Shown here: positions 51,226 through 63,725 of the stretch, piece by piece
Layout: the number at the start of each line of letters is the position of its first letter
Numbering within the stretch: the first letter of the stretch is position 1
NCBI GenBank assembly: GCA_025200525.1
Contig: CM045762.1
Coordinates: 74,769,217 to 74,833,216 of the forward strand
Source of the DNA: Camellia lanceoleosa
Lineage: Eukaryota > Streptophyta > Magnoliopsida > Ericales > Theaceae
DNA: 64,000 bases
Reading direction: 5' to 3'
Notes under the pieces: model-generated
What the model was told of the DNA's origin: nothing
The model's database searches: none
Seen by the model: only the letters and a program-made list of their open reading frames with translations
Position numbers and translations under genes: made by a program

Positions 51226-51650
51226 AGAAAGCTGGCCGGCCAGGTGGATTTCTGGAAGGTGGCCGGCCGGCCACCCCACCTGGTCGGCCAGCCACCTCTA
51301 TTGGCCGGCCGGCCATGGCCAAAAAAAAAAGTGTTGAATTAATGGCCGGCCATAGCACCTTAGGGTCCTCCCATGTGTCCTCAACACAACCCTGTGGTTG
51401 AAAATTGGCAACTGTAAACCAGGAGAGACAACAATACACTTTAAAGAGGGGTTCAAAAATGAAAAAAAGAATTAATGGCCGGCCATGCTTTTTTAGGGTC
51501 CTCCCATATGTGTAGAACAAGGTTCCAAGGTTGAAAATTGGCAACATTGAAGCAGGAGTCACAACATTGGATTTGAAGGAGAGGCTCAAAAATGAAAATC
51601 AAAATTGCTGGCCGACCATACATTTTTAGGGTCCTCCCATGTCCCCTGAT
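51226..51650. repeat. GGCCGGCC palindromes and about 130-bp repeat
   Basis: GGCCGGCC or GGCCGGCCGGCC words lie at about 51234, 51263, 51303, 51343 and 51478. A unit containing TTAGGGTCCTCCCAT and GGTTGAAAATTGGCAAC occurs at 51359 and 51493, with a third partial copy at 51628. Confidence 0.7.
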
Positions 51651-54600
51651 CACAAATATGTAGCTTTGGTTGGAAGAAAATACCCCCAGGGTGTTCAACA
51701 TTGGCCCGGAAGTGAGCAAAACGGGCGCCGGAGGAGCGAAACTGGTTATCTGGGATAATTGCTGGCCTCCCACCCCCCAGTGATCTTCCTGGTATTGAAA
51801 CAGAGGTACCTGCCAAATTTGAACAAAAACTAATGAGAAATGAACGCTCGGAGTCAAAAGCAAGCAATTGGGATCTGAAAATGGGCCGCAGTGGGAAGTG
51901 GTGTTGATGGCAGTGGGCATCTGCGACCCAGTGTCTCTCGGAATGACAAAAGCAGAGGTACCGCCAAAAACCGGAGAAAACCGATCTGAAATGAATGCTC
52001 GGGACCAAAACCGCAGATTCGGGGTCCCGAAAACCGCAGTAACTGACCGGAAGTGGCATCGAGGCCCCGGAATGATAAAACAGAGGTGCATGCCAAAAAC
52101 CGGAGAAATCGGAGATGGTTGGGCGGTCCCGAACCGAGGCACACGGCCTGACGGCCCGAAAACCGGGAACCGGGCTCCGAAATGGGCAAAATGTCCTACG
52201 GCCACAAAACGTAGCCTACGGCCACTGAGAGATAGTCTACGGGACCACTCCCTCCCCTCAGGAAAGAAAACAGAGAAAACCGAGCCTGGTTCGCCAACCG
52301 AGACAAGCCACAGAAGAGGGTTCGGGAGTCCGGAGGTAGGGCGCACGGCCGCAACTCTGAGACTTCTGAACGAGCACATCATGAAACATCACCGAACGCT
52401 CAAACGGTGACGTCTGAGTCTTAAGGTCGGTCAAAAATGGGGTGTCTACAGATCCCCTTTCACCTTTTCTTTTCAACATAGCACTTGAAGGGCTCAACAT
52501 TCTATTAGAAAGGGCAAATGAGATAGGGTTGTTAAAAGGTGCTTCTATTGAGCCATCTAAGTTGAAGCTTTCTCATCTTCAGTTTGCAGAAAATACTATA
52601 ATCTTTTATGAAGCTATGAAGGAGGAGATTATAGTTATTAAAAGGATTCTTAAATGTTTTGAAGTGATATTAGGGCATAAGATTAATTTTCACAAGAGTG
52701 TAGTGTGTGGTATGGAAGTGTCTAATGAGAAGATCCAGGAGTTTGCCTCTGTTTTGAATTGTTCAAGTCAAAAAATACCTCTAAAGTATTTAGGTTTTCC
52801 TCTTGGTGCTTGCCTGAGAAGCAGGACGACTTGGAAACTAGTGGTTGATAAGATTAGGTTCAAGTTGGCATCATGGAAGAGAAAACTTTTGTCTTTTGCT
52901 AGTAGCCTGACTTTGATAAGGTCGGTATTGTCAAATTGACCATGTTATTATCTGTCTTTATTTTTAATTCCAAAAGGAGTGGCCAAGGTGATTGATAAGT
53001 TGCAGGCTTCTTCTCTTTGGAGAGGGTTCGAATCTAAAGAGAAAGATACATATGGGGAGATGTGTCAATAACAAAAGAGCAAGGAGGGTTGGGCATTAGG
53101 AGAATTAGGGAAGTGAATGAGGCTTTGTTATTGAAATGGTGGTGAAGGTATGGAGTGGATGACAAAGCTTTGTGGAAACAAGTGTTAATTAGCAAGTATG
53201 GATCACAAGGGGGAAGATGGTTACCTGATTGGAATTATGAACAAGATAGGAAGGTATCCAGGATATGGAGTGACATATTGCAAGTAGTGAGGTCTAACTC
53301 TTCCCTTCATGATTTTTATGTAAGTAATATAAAGATAAGGATTGGGGATGGTTGTAGAATTCCTTTCTGGTCTGACAGGTGGCATATGAACATTCAAATT
53401 AAGGAAGAATTTCCTAGGTTGTATAGCTTATCTATGGATAAGAAAGGAACCTTGAAGGATTTTGTTCAAAGAAGATAGAGATCTAGGGGTTGGGTGTTTA
53501 ATTTTAGAAGGACTCTTCTAGCTTGCAAAGAGGAGAAGGTTGTTAGATTACAAGGCTGGTTGTCAAATGTACCAGATCTTAGTTTAAATAGCCCTGATAA
53601 CTTGTCTTGGGAGGCTGCTTCTTTAGGTCTTTTTTCTGTTGCATCAGTCAGGAATTGGTGTGAAGCCAAATGTGGACCTAGGCTAAAAGTAGCTAAGAAG
53701 ATGTGGCAAAATGCAGCTCCACCAAAAGCACAATTCTTTGGTTCGTTAGCTTGGAAAGGTAGGGTGAAAACAACAGGTTTGTTACACAACATTGGGGTCA
53801 TTAGATGTAGTGAAGATACTATGTACCCTTTTTGTGAATCTGAGGTGGAAAGAGGGTCACATGTGTCGATTCACTGCCCACAAGTATGGAAGATGTGGTC
53901 AGCCCTGCTGGATTGGTAGGGAATTAGTTGGGTTACACCTGCAAATGTAGAAGGCCTATTGAATTGGTGGATGGGGATGAAGTTTAGAAAATTAGAATTG
54001 CAGAGATATTACCTTTTGCCATGTTGTGGTATATTTGGAACGTAAGGAATGTATATGTATTTAATGACCATATACCAAACTTTGTTGAAGTTGAGGAGCA
54101 TGTGAAGGTAAGGGGGGTAATGTGGGTGAAATGAAGTTTGAAAGGTGTCTATTTTTTTGTTCATGACCTTGTCTCAAACATTAGGGAGGTCAGGTTTGCT
54201 TGTAATGATTGGTGTTAATTTTGTCTAACTGAGGATGGGTTGGTAAGCTTTGTTATGTAGCTGTTGTGGTTGTTGCCTTGTTGGTATCTCACTAGCAGTG
54301 GACATCTACAGTGCATATGAGTTGGTGTGCCTTGCAGTGTCAACATTGTTGTGATCTATAGTGGCTTGCTGTTATGCTTGTGCAATTATTTTTATTTTTT
54401 CCTTTATTAGTGTATTTTATACTCTTGTATAGTTTTCATCATCAATGAAGTTTCTTTAGTTGATCAAATATATATATATATATATATATTCAGTATATAT
54501 ATTACATGTTGTAATTAGGTTTTACCATATCAAGATATTTTCATAACTTTCTTGTTGTCCACTCTTACCTTACCTATATATAGACATCTTCATTATATTG

Positions 54601-54989
54601 TAAGATACATAATATTGAATATACACATAATATATAATATTCTCTTTCTCTTTCTCTTAGATATTGTAACATGGTATCAGAGCTATAGGTTATGCTCTTC
54701 ATGTTCTTCGCTTTGTCGGTGGGTGGCAACCTTGCCTTAGCCACCCGTCGGACCTCAACCCATTCCACTGTCATATTTTCCTTCCAATATCACTTCGTGG
54801 TGATTTCCTTCTCTGTTCACTGGTTTCTCAATGTTCACCGGCCAAAGTTTCCCAAAGTTCCTCTGCAGCTTTCCACTCTGTCTTTCCCTCTGCTTTAACC
54901 TCAAATATTTTTTTATCTTCAAACCTATTTGAGTTTGAGGGAGGATATTATACCTATATCATGGTGAGCATGGTTATACCATGCGAACC

Positions 54990-55420
54990 ACCTAAGCCGC
55001 CCCCTTGACGCACTTCTTAAGTCGCCCCCTTGGTGCACTCCCTAAGCGGCCCCCCTTGACGTATCATCCAAGCCACCTTTTGGTGCACATGGTTCCTTTC
55101 CGGTTCAAACTTCTGCTCCCAGCTTCTTCTTTGACAGTCTGGCACAACCTCATGAAAAACTGTCTCCCAGTATTAGCTTCGGCTAGTTTCTTCAACAATC
55201 TGGTACGACCTCACCAGAAACTGTCTTCTAGCATTAGCTCTAGCCAATTTCTACAACAGTCTGACACGACCATAATTATCTCCTCACATTAGCTCCAACC
55301 TTGCTACTACAATGGTCTAACATGACCATAGACTGTCTTCCGGCATTAGCCTCAGCGGCTCCTATAATGGTTTGGCATGACCATAAATTGTTTTCCAGCA
55401 TTATTATTTTCATTTTATTT
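54990..55420 (+). repeat. Two tandem repeat families inside the copia-like element
   Basis: Four copies of a roughly 28-bp unit (GCCGCCCCCTTGACGCAC and variants) lie at 54,990-55,090. Then about five copies of a 60-70-bp unit follow (AGCATTAGCTC.AGCC, TTCTACAACAGTCTGGCACGACC and variants) at about 55,110-55,410. Neither encodes a recognisable protein. Confidence 0.6.
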
Positions 55421-55571
55421 TCTCTAGTTTCTCTTTCCAAACTCTAGTTGGTCTCTTTGTAACCACCTTGAGTTTGTAGAAGGCTGTTAGTGAATATTAT
55501 ATATATATATATATTATATTCACTATATATATTAGATGTTGTAATTAAGTTTACCATATTAGGATATTTCT

Positions 55572-55912
55572 CACTACAAGAAATTACACCTTTGGCGACT
55601 ACTTTTGGCGACGACGTCAATTTTTCATAGCCAAAAGTATATTTTTGGCGACACAGTGATGAATTTCGTTGGTAAAAGTAGACCTTTACCGACGCAATTT
55701 ATTGTCGTTGCTAAAAAAGGATAACATTCACTAGGCGCCAAAATTATTGCTTGGCGCCAAAATTTTAAAAATTTTAGCTACGAGGCTTATTTTTTAGCAA
55801 CACAATGAGCGTTGCTATTGGTGTGCTTACTTTTGGCGACGACATATTGGCGTGGGCAAAGAGTTAAACATTTAGCGACGATAACACTATTCGTTGGTAA
55901 AAGTTTTACTAG
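55572..55912 (+). mobile_element. CACTA transposon end (truncated)
   Basis: It begins CACTACAAGAAATTACACC, the typical CACTA terminal inverted repeat. Subterminal words TTTTGGCGAC, GGCGACGACG and TTTAGCGACG follow in both orientations, as is usual for transposase-binding subterminal arrays. No matching TTTCTTGTAGTG end was seen in the rest of the window, so the other end is lost or beyond it. Confidence 0.75.
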
Positions 55913-56640
55913 TGAAACGAGATGATTTAGTGATTTGTGCTTTTATTAAAACTTTTGAAATTTTTTTAAATATTCTAGTTGTTGAATTGTAAAATTAAAG
56001 TGATCATTGAATTAAATCACAAAATGAACCTATCAAGCGTAAGCACACTCTTAAGTTGAGATGGCTAATTTGAGATAATTTAAACTTTTCCAAAGAATGT
56101 GGTTAGATTATCAATTTTAATATGTTTGGTTTTATTTTTAGAAATTAGTTTCAAAAATTTTTTCCTCAAAAATAAAAAAAAAAAAAAATTGGGTGAAATG
56201 TACAAACAAGTGAAAAAAAAAAAAAAATAGTACCAAAATAAAAATTTCAAACACCAAACACTAAAAAATTATATAAAAACAAAATAAAATTTCACGGCAC
56301 AATTTTTGTCGTGAATAATATGATAAAAAATAAAATAAAAAATACAAATGTTAGATTAAAAAAATAATTTTTATACCACTTAAATTAAAAAAAATTATAT
56401 GCCACTTAAATTAATATAATTTTTAATTTATATTAATATATGTGTGCTCACAAATATATGAATAATGGCATATATTATTCACGACAAAAATAATTTTTAT
56501 ACCACTTAAATTAAAAAATTATTTTTATACCACTTAAATAATTTTTGGTGGCATAAAAAATACAAATGTTAGATTAAAAATACCAACCACCAAAAAAAAA
56601 TATATTAAAAAAAAAAATAAATCTATCAAAATACACCTAA
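55913..56640. other. AT-rich repetitive sequence
   Basis: Words such as ATAATTTTTATACCACTTAAATT and AAAATACAAATGTTAGATTAAAAA recur two to three times. TTTTTGTCGTGAATAATAT (about 56305) is inverted near 56470. It may be internal CACTA sequence. No gene seen. Confidence 0.5.
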
Positions 56641-59600
56641 CTCTTTGCATTTCATAAAGGAAAATAGCAAATAGCAGGAGAAGAAAGAGGAGACGAGAGG
56701 GAGAGTGGAAGGGAGCAAAATCGAGAAGAGATGGAGAAAAAAGAGGGTTCGAATGAGCAAAACCGCCGGACAAGGGTTTCAATCTCTCTCGATATTGCAT
56801 TCTCTACCCAATTTTTTCTCTGAATTCGAAGATTTGTATTCCGACTTCGATTAATTAGATGTTTTGTTATTTTTGTGAAGTGAAGGTACACTCTCTGCTT
56901 AATGTTTTAATGTTGATTTTTGGGATTTTTTTTGAAATGAACGATATGAGTTTTCTGAGGTTTCATATTAGGGCTCGGGTTCTAAGATCTTTCGGCGCAT
57001 TTTTATTTTCTGATACTTTTTTGAGTTTGAGATTTCTTGATGCTTTGAGACGATTAGTTGTTTTTCAATGGGACACTTGTGCACCTCATTTTTTCTATTG
57101 GGTTTATCATTATGTTGGCATTTTGTGAATGATTTGTTAGGTATATGGGGTGAAGATTTAATCTGGAGAGTTTCTGGGTTGAGGAATTGTGATTTTTAAA
57201 TTTAGGTTTTAATGATTTTAGGACTTGCAATTTGGGTATACCAACACAACAAAAATAAGTGTGAATCATCAAATTACTCCTCAAAAAGATGATTGACTAT
57301 TGAAATCAATGAAGACCCTATCACTTGATTTGATACTTCACAATTGTTTTTTTGGTTTTTGTTGAAAAAAATATAAATTATGGTTGTGCTGTTAAAATTT
57401 TTGTTCATTTAGAACATGTATGATACGGGAAAGGTATATTGAAATTGAAACAAAATGTGTATTTATATCTGTGTATTTAGAACATGTGTATTTGTTCGTT
57501 TTGTGTGATTTTGAACTCAGATTTCTATAAATTGAGTTTTTTTTTTTTTAGATGATTGAACACAAAACAACTCGCTCTCTGGAGTTTCAAGAATTTTATC
57601 TGTGTAAATTGGGTCTTTAGTCACTTTATTACAGTTAAATTATTAAATAAGTTCAATAATATAAATATTGACATGTAGTTTTAAATGTTAACTTCAGAGT
57701 ATTTTAGAATGAAATTTTATTTTGACCACTCACTTTCTTAATATTAAGTATGAGGTTGTTTATTTTATATTCTAAGAAATTGCTATTACAATTCTTTGAT
57801 ATGTTACATTCTCTTGTTGTGTGTATTGTGTTTGCCTTTGGGTGTCATTTGAAGATGATCGAGGAGGCTTTCAAAACAGAGCTTGCAAAGCATTTGCTAG
57901 TGCTATTGGAGATCTATTCACGCTAGTTGTCTTCGCTGATTTTTGCTGCTGCAGAGCTATTTTAGGTGCTGATTTTTGCTTCTGGTTTTTTTCTTGGCTT
58001 TGGTTGGTTGCTCACCAACTCTTGATGGCGTGCTAGCAAAGGATTGGATGAGCATATTGGTGCCAACCTAATTGGGATTGGTATGTCCTACTATGATACT
58101 TTTTGCACTTATCTCTTTTCCTTTCTTGATGTAATGAGTTCTTTGTTCATCAATAAAAGTTTTATTTTGCCAATCTTAAAAAAAAAAGAAAAAGAAAGGA
58201 CCTAAAACAGTTAAATATTGTTTTAGTTTGTGAGAAATTGATTTTAGGTTTTTATACTTATAATTGGTCTGTTATAATTTGTAGAATCTATAATAATTTA
58301 TATTTTAATTTAAAACAGTGGCTAATTACAATTTGGTTGGGTGTAAATGTCTAGCATTGGTCTATACTGTTTGGGTGCTTAACTGGCACTTATTGAAACA
58401 CTTATTACTTGTATTACATATCTTTTGTAAGTTAACATGATGATTGAATAGAACATAAGATAGCATGGCTGTTAATGTCATTCAATGCCTTTTGTTATTG
58501 TGATACATTCTTTCCTATAATCAAATAAATGTTGTGACTTTTTTATTTATATACTCGTGCTTATATTGACTATAAAATTATTATCCAATTTATTGCTATT
58601 ATTCTATATTCTTAATTTTCTGTCCAGGTATATATTCTCCTATTGTTTATTGTCATTCTTATGATAATCTGTGCACTAAATATTATGTTCATTATTCTGT
58701 ATCATTTATTTCACTTCTAAGCATTGCTGGACCACTTGCACAAATGAAACAAATTAAGGTAATAAGAGTTGCTATTTTCTCTTTTATGTTAACTTCAAAT
58801 TGCCAATATGTGGTTCATTTGCACATAAGCTTGTATTCGACAAACTTGGCTTTAAAGGGGGCTCTATTTGGTTATTCATCCTTGGCATTTAAGGATGTTC
58901 TAAATAGTTCATGAGTGGTGCTGACATATACATATAATAATTATAGTACATGCCAAGGATCAATGATGATTTAACATAACTAAGGGATGATTAAGGGAGT
59001 TGGATTATACCAATTTTCCATGTGTTTATATTCACTATTATATGCCTAAATCACTGTATAGAGTAGCAATTGGGATTGCCATAACCACCTTGGCTTAAGT
59101 GTTTTTTTTTTTTTTTTTTGAAGTCTTTAGTTACTTACTCTCATCTATCATGTATGCTAATGAGTGCAATGGTGTTTTTCAGTTTATTATCGATCAACTA
59201 TACAGAGGGTTGAGTGATGAGAGCATATATGGAGTGTTATAATACTAATGTTGTTTGTTACTGTACAGGATTAGCTGGATGTGAGATTAGAGAGTTCTCC
59301 AAATTGTGGGTTGAGTGTTGTGAGACCATAAACATGTGGGTTTACACTAACACTCTCTTGCATATCTTTATGTGTAATTTCTGCAGGTACAATAGGAAGC
59401 ATGAGTGTTGTGATGTGTATAGTAGTTGGTTGAGTGAAGTGAGACCACAAATTGAGTGTAGCTTGTCTCATTACCTGCTTGATGAGTGTGATGCATATAT
59501 GTGGGTTGAGTGATGTAGGAATAAATTGTGTTGTGAGCTTTGTTAATGCAGGTTGTGTAAAATCTGACTATGATTCAATACTTTTTGAAGTGCCATTTTT

Positions 59601-61587
59601 CAGGTCCTGCGATGCTTAATGGTGATGGAGGAAATAGAAGACTAGGAGACCAGGCTGCAAACTGCACCAATCTTGTGCTTCCCATCCTGATGGACTATAG
59701 TTGCTTTTACTTTTTGTTGTTTTTTGGAATAATGTCTGCTTGTGTTACAGTTACTTTTGATCGTCAATTTGGATGTTGTTGTGTTTATTTTGTGTTGTCG
59801 CGATGTTCATTTATATGTCGCTTTGTACCGAAATGCTCATTGGTATGGTCGCTAGGCTATTTGTTGAGCAACTTTGCTCAGATCGCTCTGTCACCAAGTG
59901 TTCTCTGCAGCTTTCTGGTCTTAAATACATGATTTTGGATGCTACAGTTGGATGCTACAACTGCTCATGACCCATATAGATGCCTCTATTTGGATTGTTG
60001 CAGAATTTGGGTAAGACAAACTGCTGTTTTGGGGTGTGGTCCTTATTTTATTTTAATTTTCTTTGTTTTTCTGTTTGTGTGGTCTTCTCCTATACAGGGT
60101 CCCTATTTTATTTATATGGCTCTTGAACAGGTTTTTATTCTTTGTTTTTATATGTCCGCGTAAAATTCTGTATAGCTGGTTTTAGGGCCTGGGGTATGCC
60201 CCTATGAAATATTGTATATTTTCTTGTTTTATTTTATGACTTATTCAACAAACCCCCCCCCCCCAAAAAAGAAAAAGAAAAAAAAAAGAATAACATTCTT
60301 GACAGAACGAGCAGTTACTTCTATCAAGCATGTTAGATAGTTTTCTGGGTTATTGTTCTTTCTTGCAAAGATTGAGACCCTCTTGGTTGTTTTTTCTCAT
60401 TCGACCAACGTAGGCCTCCATGTTGATCCGGTCTAATTTTTGCTCTTAGACTTGTAATACTCTACTCTGACATATGAACAACACCAATTTTATCAAATCT
60501 GCAGCTACTTTCATGTACATTTTTCTATTTGAGTGACGAAATGCATAATTTGCTTACATTTGCTTGTTGGGATTTATGCATGTGTAGAAGGATATACTAT
60601 CTACTCTAAAAAATTGCAATCAGGAATCATGATGCTTTATTGAGTTGACTTGTTATTTTCATAATACACAGTAGTGGACTTCAGGTCTCTCAATATTCCC
60701 AGGTGCCTATTATATTTGATACCAGTGGAATTTGGTAAGGTCCTTAGAGTACAATTAAAAAAAAAATTAAAGTCTAATTCATTTAATGGAGTCATGTTTT
60801 CTCTTTTGTGTGTGTGTATGTGTGCATCTCTCTGGATGTATGTGTGTAAAAAGTTTTTAAAGGACTTAGTGCTCATGATGTGCTATGCTATATCGACATT
60901 TAAAAGTCTTGGGGACTTGATATCTTAGTTTACTCGGGGATATTCCTTTTAAGTTCTTTCTGATGTGGTTTTACAATTTACAGTAAGTGACAATCTACAC
61001 TAACTTTGGTTTGCCTTCAACATTTCTGTCTTTGAATTAGATCTCTACAAATTCGCTTCTTATTGGATGTGTTTGGTAGATTAAGTACCTTGTGTCCTTG
61101 TCTTTTGAACTTTGTTTTTTGAAGAAAATATAATAACCATATTATGCTTACTTTTGCCGGTAGACTATTCATTGTTGGGTTTTGTAAATCTTACAGAGTT
61201 CAAAAGACAAGGACACAAGCTACTCGACACAAACTGTCAACCTTTCTTGCTAAGTTTGTTTCTTACCTTTTTATGGGATTGCTTTTGCGCCAAAATAACC
61301 ATGGGGTTATGTCTAGTGTCAAATTCATTTGTTGTTCCTTTAGTAGAAGAAAGCTATTTTCGCTCCCTGTTTCTACTATTATCCCAGGTTTTGTTGGCTT
61401 CAAAGAAGTTGGAAATTACCAAGTTCTGAAGTTAATAGTTATGTGAAGAATTAAGAAAGATAAATTAGATACATAATTAACCTTTGAGTTTTTTTGCTCT
61501 TCTTTACTTTTTGGGTTACCTACTTTGTGTAGTTCCTTAGTTTATTTACGTCAATTATTTTCCTGTGCCTATTTAACTAGAAATTAG
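56641..61587. other. Unclassified low-coding region
   Basis: The purine-rich stretch 56,655-56,760, followed by AAG|GTACAC near 56,884, resembles a transcript leader. A (T)AATAAAAG signal with an A-run near 58,155-58,190 looks like a LINE or transcript 3' end. A pure C run of about 12 is at 60,254. GGTTGAGTG recurs at 59,208-59,510. Open frames up to 120 codons show no family signature that I recognise. This could be CACTA-internal or decayed gene sequence. Confidence 0.35.
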
Positions 61588-63080
61588 GCAATTTTATGGA
61601 ATGGAACATGGTGGAGGATACGATGCTTGGAGGAGAACTTCTGTCTTTGCTACCCCATTTGACTTTGACAAGGCAGAATCTACAAGGCCAAAAGGTCATT
61701 GTGTAGTCATGCATGTAACAAGTGAGGATCCAGATGATGGTTTTAAGCCTACTAGTGGAAAAGTACAGGTTAGATTTTCAAAGATAGTTAGAAGTCTTTC
61801 TTTTATTATTATTTATTTATTTTGGGTTGGGGGGGGGGGGTTTGTTTCATGATGAACATTTACCGAGTCATTGGAATTTTTACAGGAGCTGAGTTTTAAA
61901 AGCAAGCCAAATGTGTGGGCATACTTTTCTGTTAAGGTATATTTTTCTTTGTAATATTATAGGGGACAATCCTTGAATTCAAAAACTTGTGGCTGACCAC
62001 CTCGTGATTGTTTGCAGTCTGGAGGAGGCATTCATGAATTTTCAGATTCTCAATTTGGTAAGTGGCTTAGAAACCAAATAAACTGGTTAAATCAGATGAT
62101 ATGAATGCAACTTAATTATAAACTAAAACTGTCTTTGCTTGTTTGAGTTCTTCCAAGGTCAAGTAACTTTTTGACCTTTAGTTTTTTGTGCTCCTTCATG
62201 TGACTGTGTCATATATTTATGGCTTACCAATGTATCCCATATGTATTCCCATATATTTGTATTTTTGTGAACTGATACATAATTTTATGATTCCCTAATT
62301 AGATATTTGTACAATATATATACGTATCAAGTTTATGTCACGCAACCTTCTGCACTAGGGCATCATGATGATTTGTGTTTATATTTTTAGACAGCTTCTT
62401 TTAAAAACTTTCTAAGCAGAGTTATGTTCTAGGTGTATAGATGGTTCTATAACTTATTAGTGTGTATGCTGCTAAAACTGAATATACCTCAGGTCATATT
62501 TTTTCCTTTGGAGAGTCTAGAGCCCTAGCAATTGCCAACATGGTTCTTGGGCTAAAGGAAATTCAAATTCGGGGATAAATTCGTACAAATGTTGATTACA
62601 CCATTGATCTATTACATGTAAACTTTCCAAGTTTTGACAATCTGAGCCATCCATAAATCTTTGTTGTATTTATTTATATATTTTTCTGGACATATATCAT
62701 CTAACAATGTAGTACATTTTCTCAGGCTTTAGATTATAAGGACAATAAAATACATACAGGCTGGTTGGATAGTAGAATAGCAATGCGGGTTAGAGCAGAA
62801 AGGCCACCTTGGTATCTCTCTGTTGTTGGTGGGGCTCTTTACGTAAGTCTTTCCCATTATACAGAAGTTTTAGGTTACTCAAGATGTGTGGAGTGCATAT
62901 CCTACTACTATACTTAATACCACTGATTTTCTTATTGCTTTTTATTTGTCAACCTTAGAAAGCATCCACTAGCAGTGCAGGTTTGGTTTCGGAGTATGTT
63001 GGTTATCTTGAAAAGGGCAAATCCCTCCTAAGGTACTGTGCTTTAGAGACCTGTTTTAGGACTGAGTTTAGGTTTCTCTT

Positions 63081-63139
<59 letters not shown>

Positions 63140-63725
63140 ATCTGTCATTTTTTCTTTTTTTCCTCTGAAATTTGATGTATTGAGTATTGAGTGCCCCCCC
63201 ATTTGCAGCATATATCACTCGTCAACTCCCAAGTTTCTTTGAATATTGAAGGAAGCAAATATTAAGTAAGTTTTCGAAACAGACATTATGCTACTTGATT
63301 GTACAAGGTCCATGTCTAAGACTTTTTGAATGGAGTTTTTTTTTTTTTTTGGACTGTTTAATGTCTCACTAATATAATGAAGGTTTTCCCTTAGATTGAT
63401 ATGGTGAGGGGTGGGCCAGGAAGCTACAGATTGAAGATGAATCAGTCAGAGATCGAGGCAGAGATACATACTCTACATGATGGAGGTTTATTGATGCAGG
63501 CAAGCATCTATTGTCTCTGCCATTTTCTTTAGTATTCTCTGATGTCTGACTCTGCTGAAATTTGTAGATTCACAATTTAATGTTGCATTATAGTTATGGT
63601 CTTATACCTAAACTATCATGAATTGGCTTTTATTCAGCATTGTGTATCTCAATATAAGTGCATAACATAATTTTAATTGGTCACTTCAATTTGTCACAGT
63701 TGGATGGAAACAGTCATGTTATATG
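61588..63725 (+). pseudogene. ACC1: Homomeric acetyl-CoA carboxylase (ACC1) pseudogene fragment
   Basis: The exons 61588-61768, 61886-61936, 62018-62057, 62493-62617, 62726-62842, 62959-63032, 63209-63265, 63395-63499 and 63700-about 63720 follow the order of plant cytosolic ACCase. They run from the biotin-carboxylase C-terminal part (FYGMEHGGGYDAW, TSEDPDDGFKPTSGKVQ, GESRALAIANMVLGLKEIQ) towards the biotin-carrier region (EIEAEIHTLHDGGLLMQ, LDGNSHVI). The intact enzyme makes malonyl-CoA in the cytosol. Lesions are TAA at 62576-62578 where Glu is expected after IQIRG, a 1-nt loss in the G run near 63015, TAA at 63263-63265, and a last exon that loses homology after HVI. One donor is GC (63500). 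No upstream ACC exons are present. Downstream exons are not seen to 64,000. Confidence 0.85.
63076..63135. repeat. (CT)n microsatellite in an ACC1 pseudogene intron
   Basis: About 30 CT units directly after TTTCTTT. Reading frames across it are artefacts. Confidence 0.95.

Larger units (their letters stand above)
47167..52450 (-). mobile_element. Solo LTR of 5.28 kb inside the LINE
   Basis: On plus it runs TGTAACAAGCCCG...GGGTGTCTACA; read on minus it starts TGTAGACACCCC. The target duplication GATCC is at 47162-47166 and 52451-52455, and removing the insert restores the LINE RT frame. There is no pol, primer site or polypurine tract. Its unusual length comes from tandem arrays of 71-bp, 160-bp and about 130-bp units. 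The start sequence suggests a Ty3 (Tat-like) lineage; this is from memory and not certain. A 309-codon minus-strand frame (51453-52382) is made of repeat units. Confidence 0.75.
45449..54480 (+). mobile_element. 5'-truncated L1-type LINE (degraded), split by a solo LTR
   Basis: An endonuclease region at 45449-46125 has GGDFNEIR and a terminal SDHCPILL. Reverse transcriptase resumes at 46697 (ITLIPKKDSPN) and includes FKVDFEKAYNSVN (about 46970-47010). At 47166 it is cut by the solo LTR and continues at 52451 (DPLSPFLFNIALEGLN). The catalytic FADD box is replaced by FAEN near 52590. A zinc-binding zf-RVT region (CxxC...H...C) spans about 53700-53900. The 3' end lies in the AT-repeat at about 54470. 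ORF1 is absent and several stops and frame breaks are present. It sits inside the copia-like 5' LTR. Confidence 0.8.
45412..55571 (+). mobile_element. Non-autonomous copia-like LTR element, split by a LINE
   Basis: A 5' LTR start (TGCGTTAGTGAATAT) at 45412 is interrupted by the LINE at about 45449. The LTR resumes at about 54480 and ends TTGTAACA at 54671. A Met-type primer site follows (TGGTATCAGAGC, 54672-54683). The internal part (54,684-55,484) has no gag or pol, only tandem repeats. The 3' LTR starts at 55485 (TGTTAGTGAATATT) after a purine-rich tract and is cut at about 55571 by the CACTA end. The excised 5' LTR would be about 230 bp. Confidence 0.65.

Noticed and set aside
51453..52382. 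Minus-strand open frame of 309 codons in the large solo LTR
   Set aside because: It crosses tandem repeat units in the LTR, has no domain that I recognise, and overlaps two other open frames. GC-rich repeat composition explains it better, although it is in the sense orientation of the LTR.
59570..59932. Possible membrane protein of 120 codons
   Set aside because: The hydrophobic, Cys-rich reading is typical of T-rich noncoding plant DNA. An overlapping frame is equally open and no family signature is seen.
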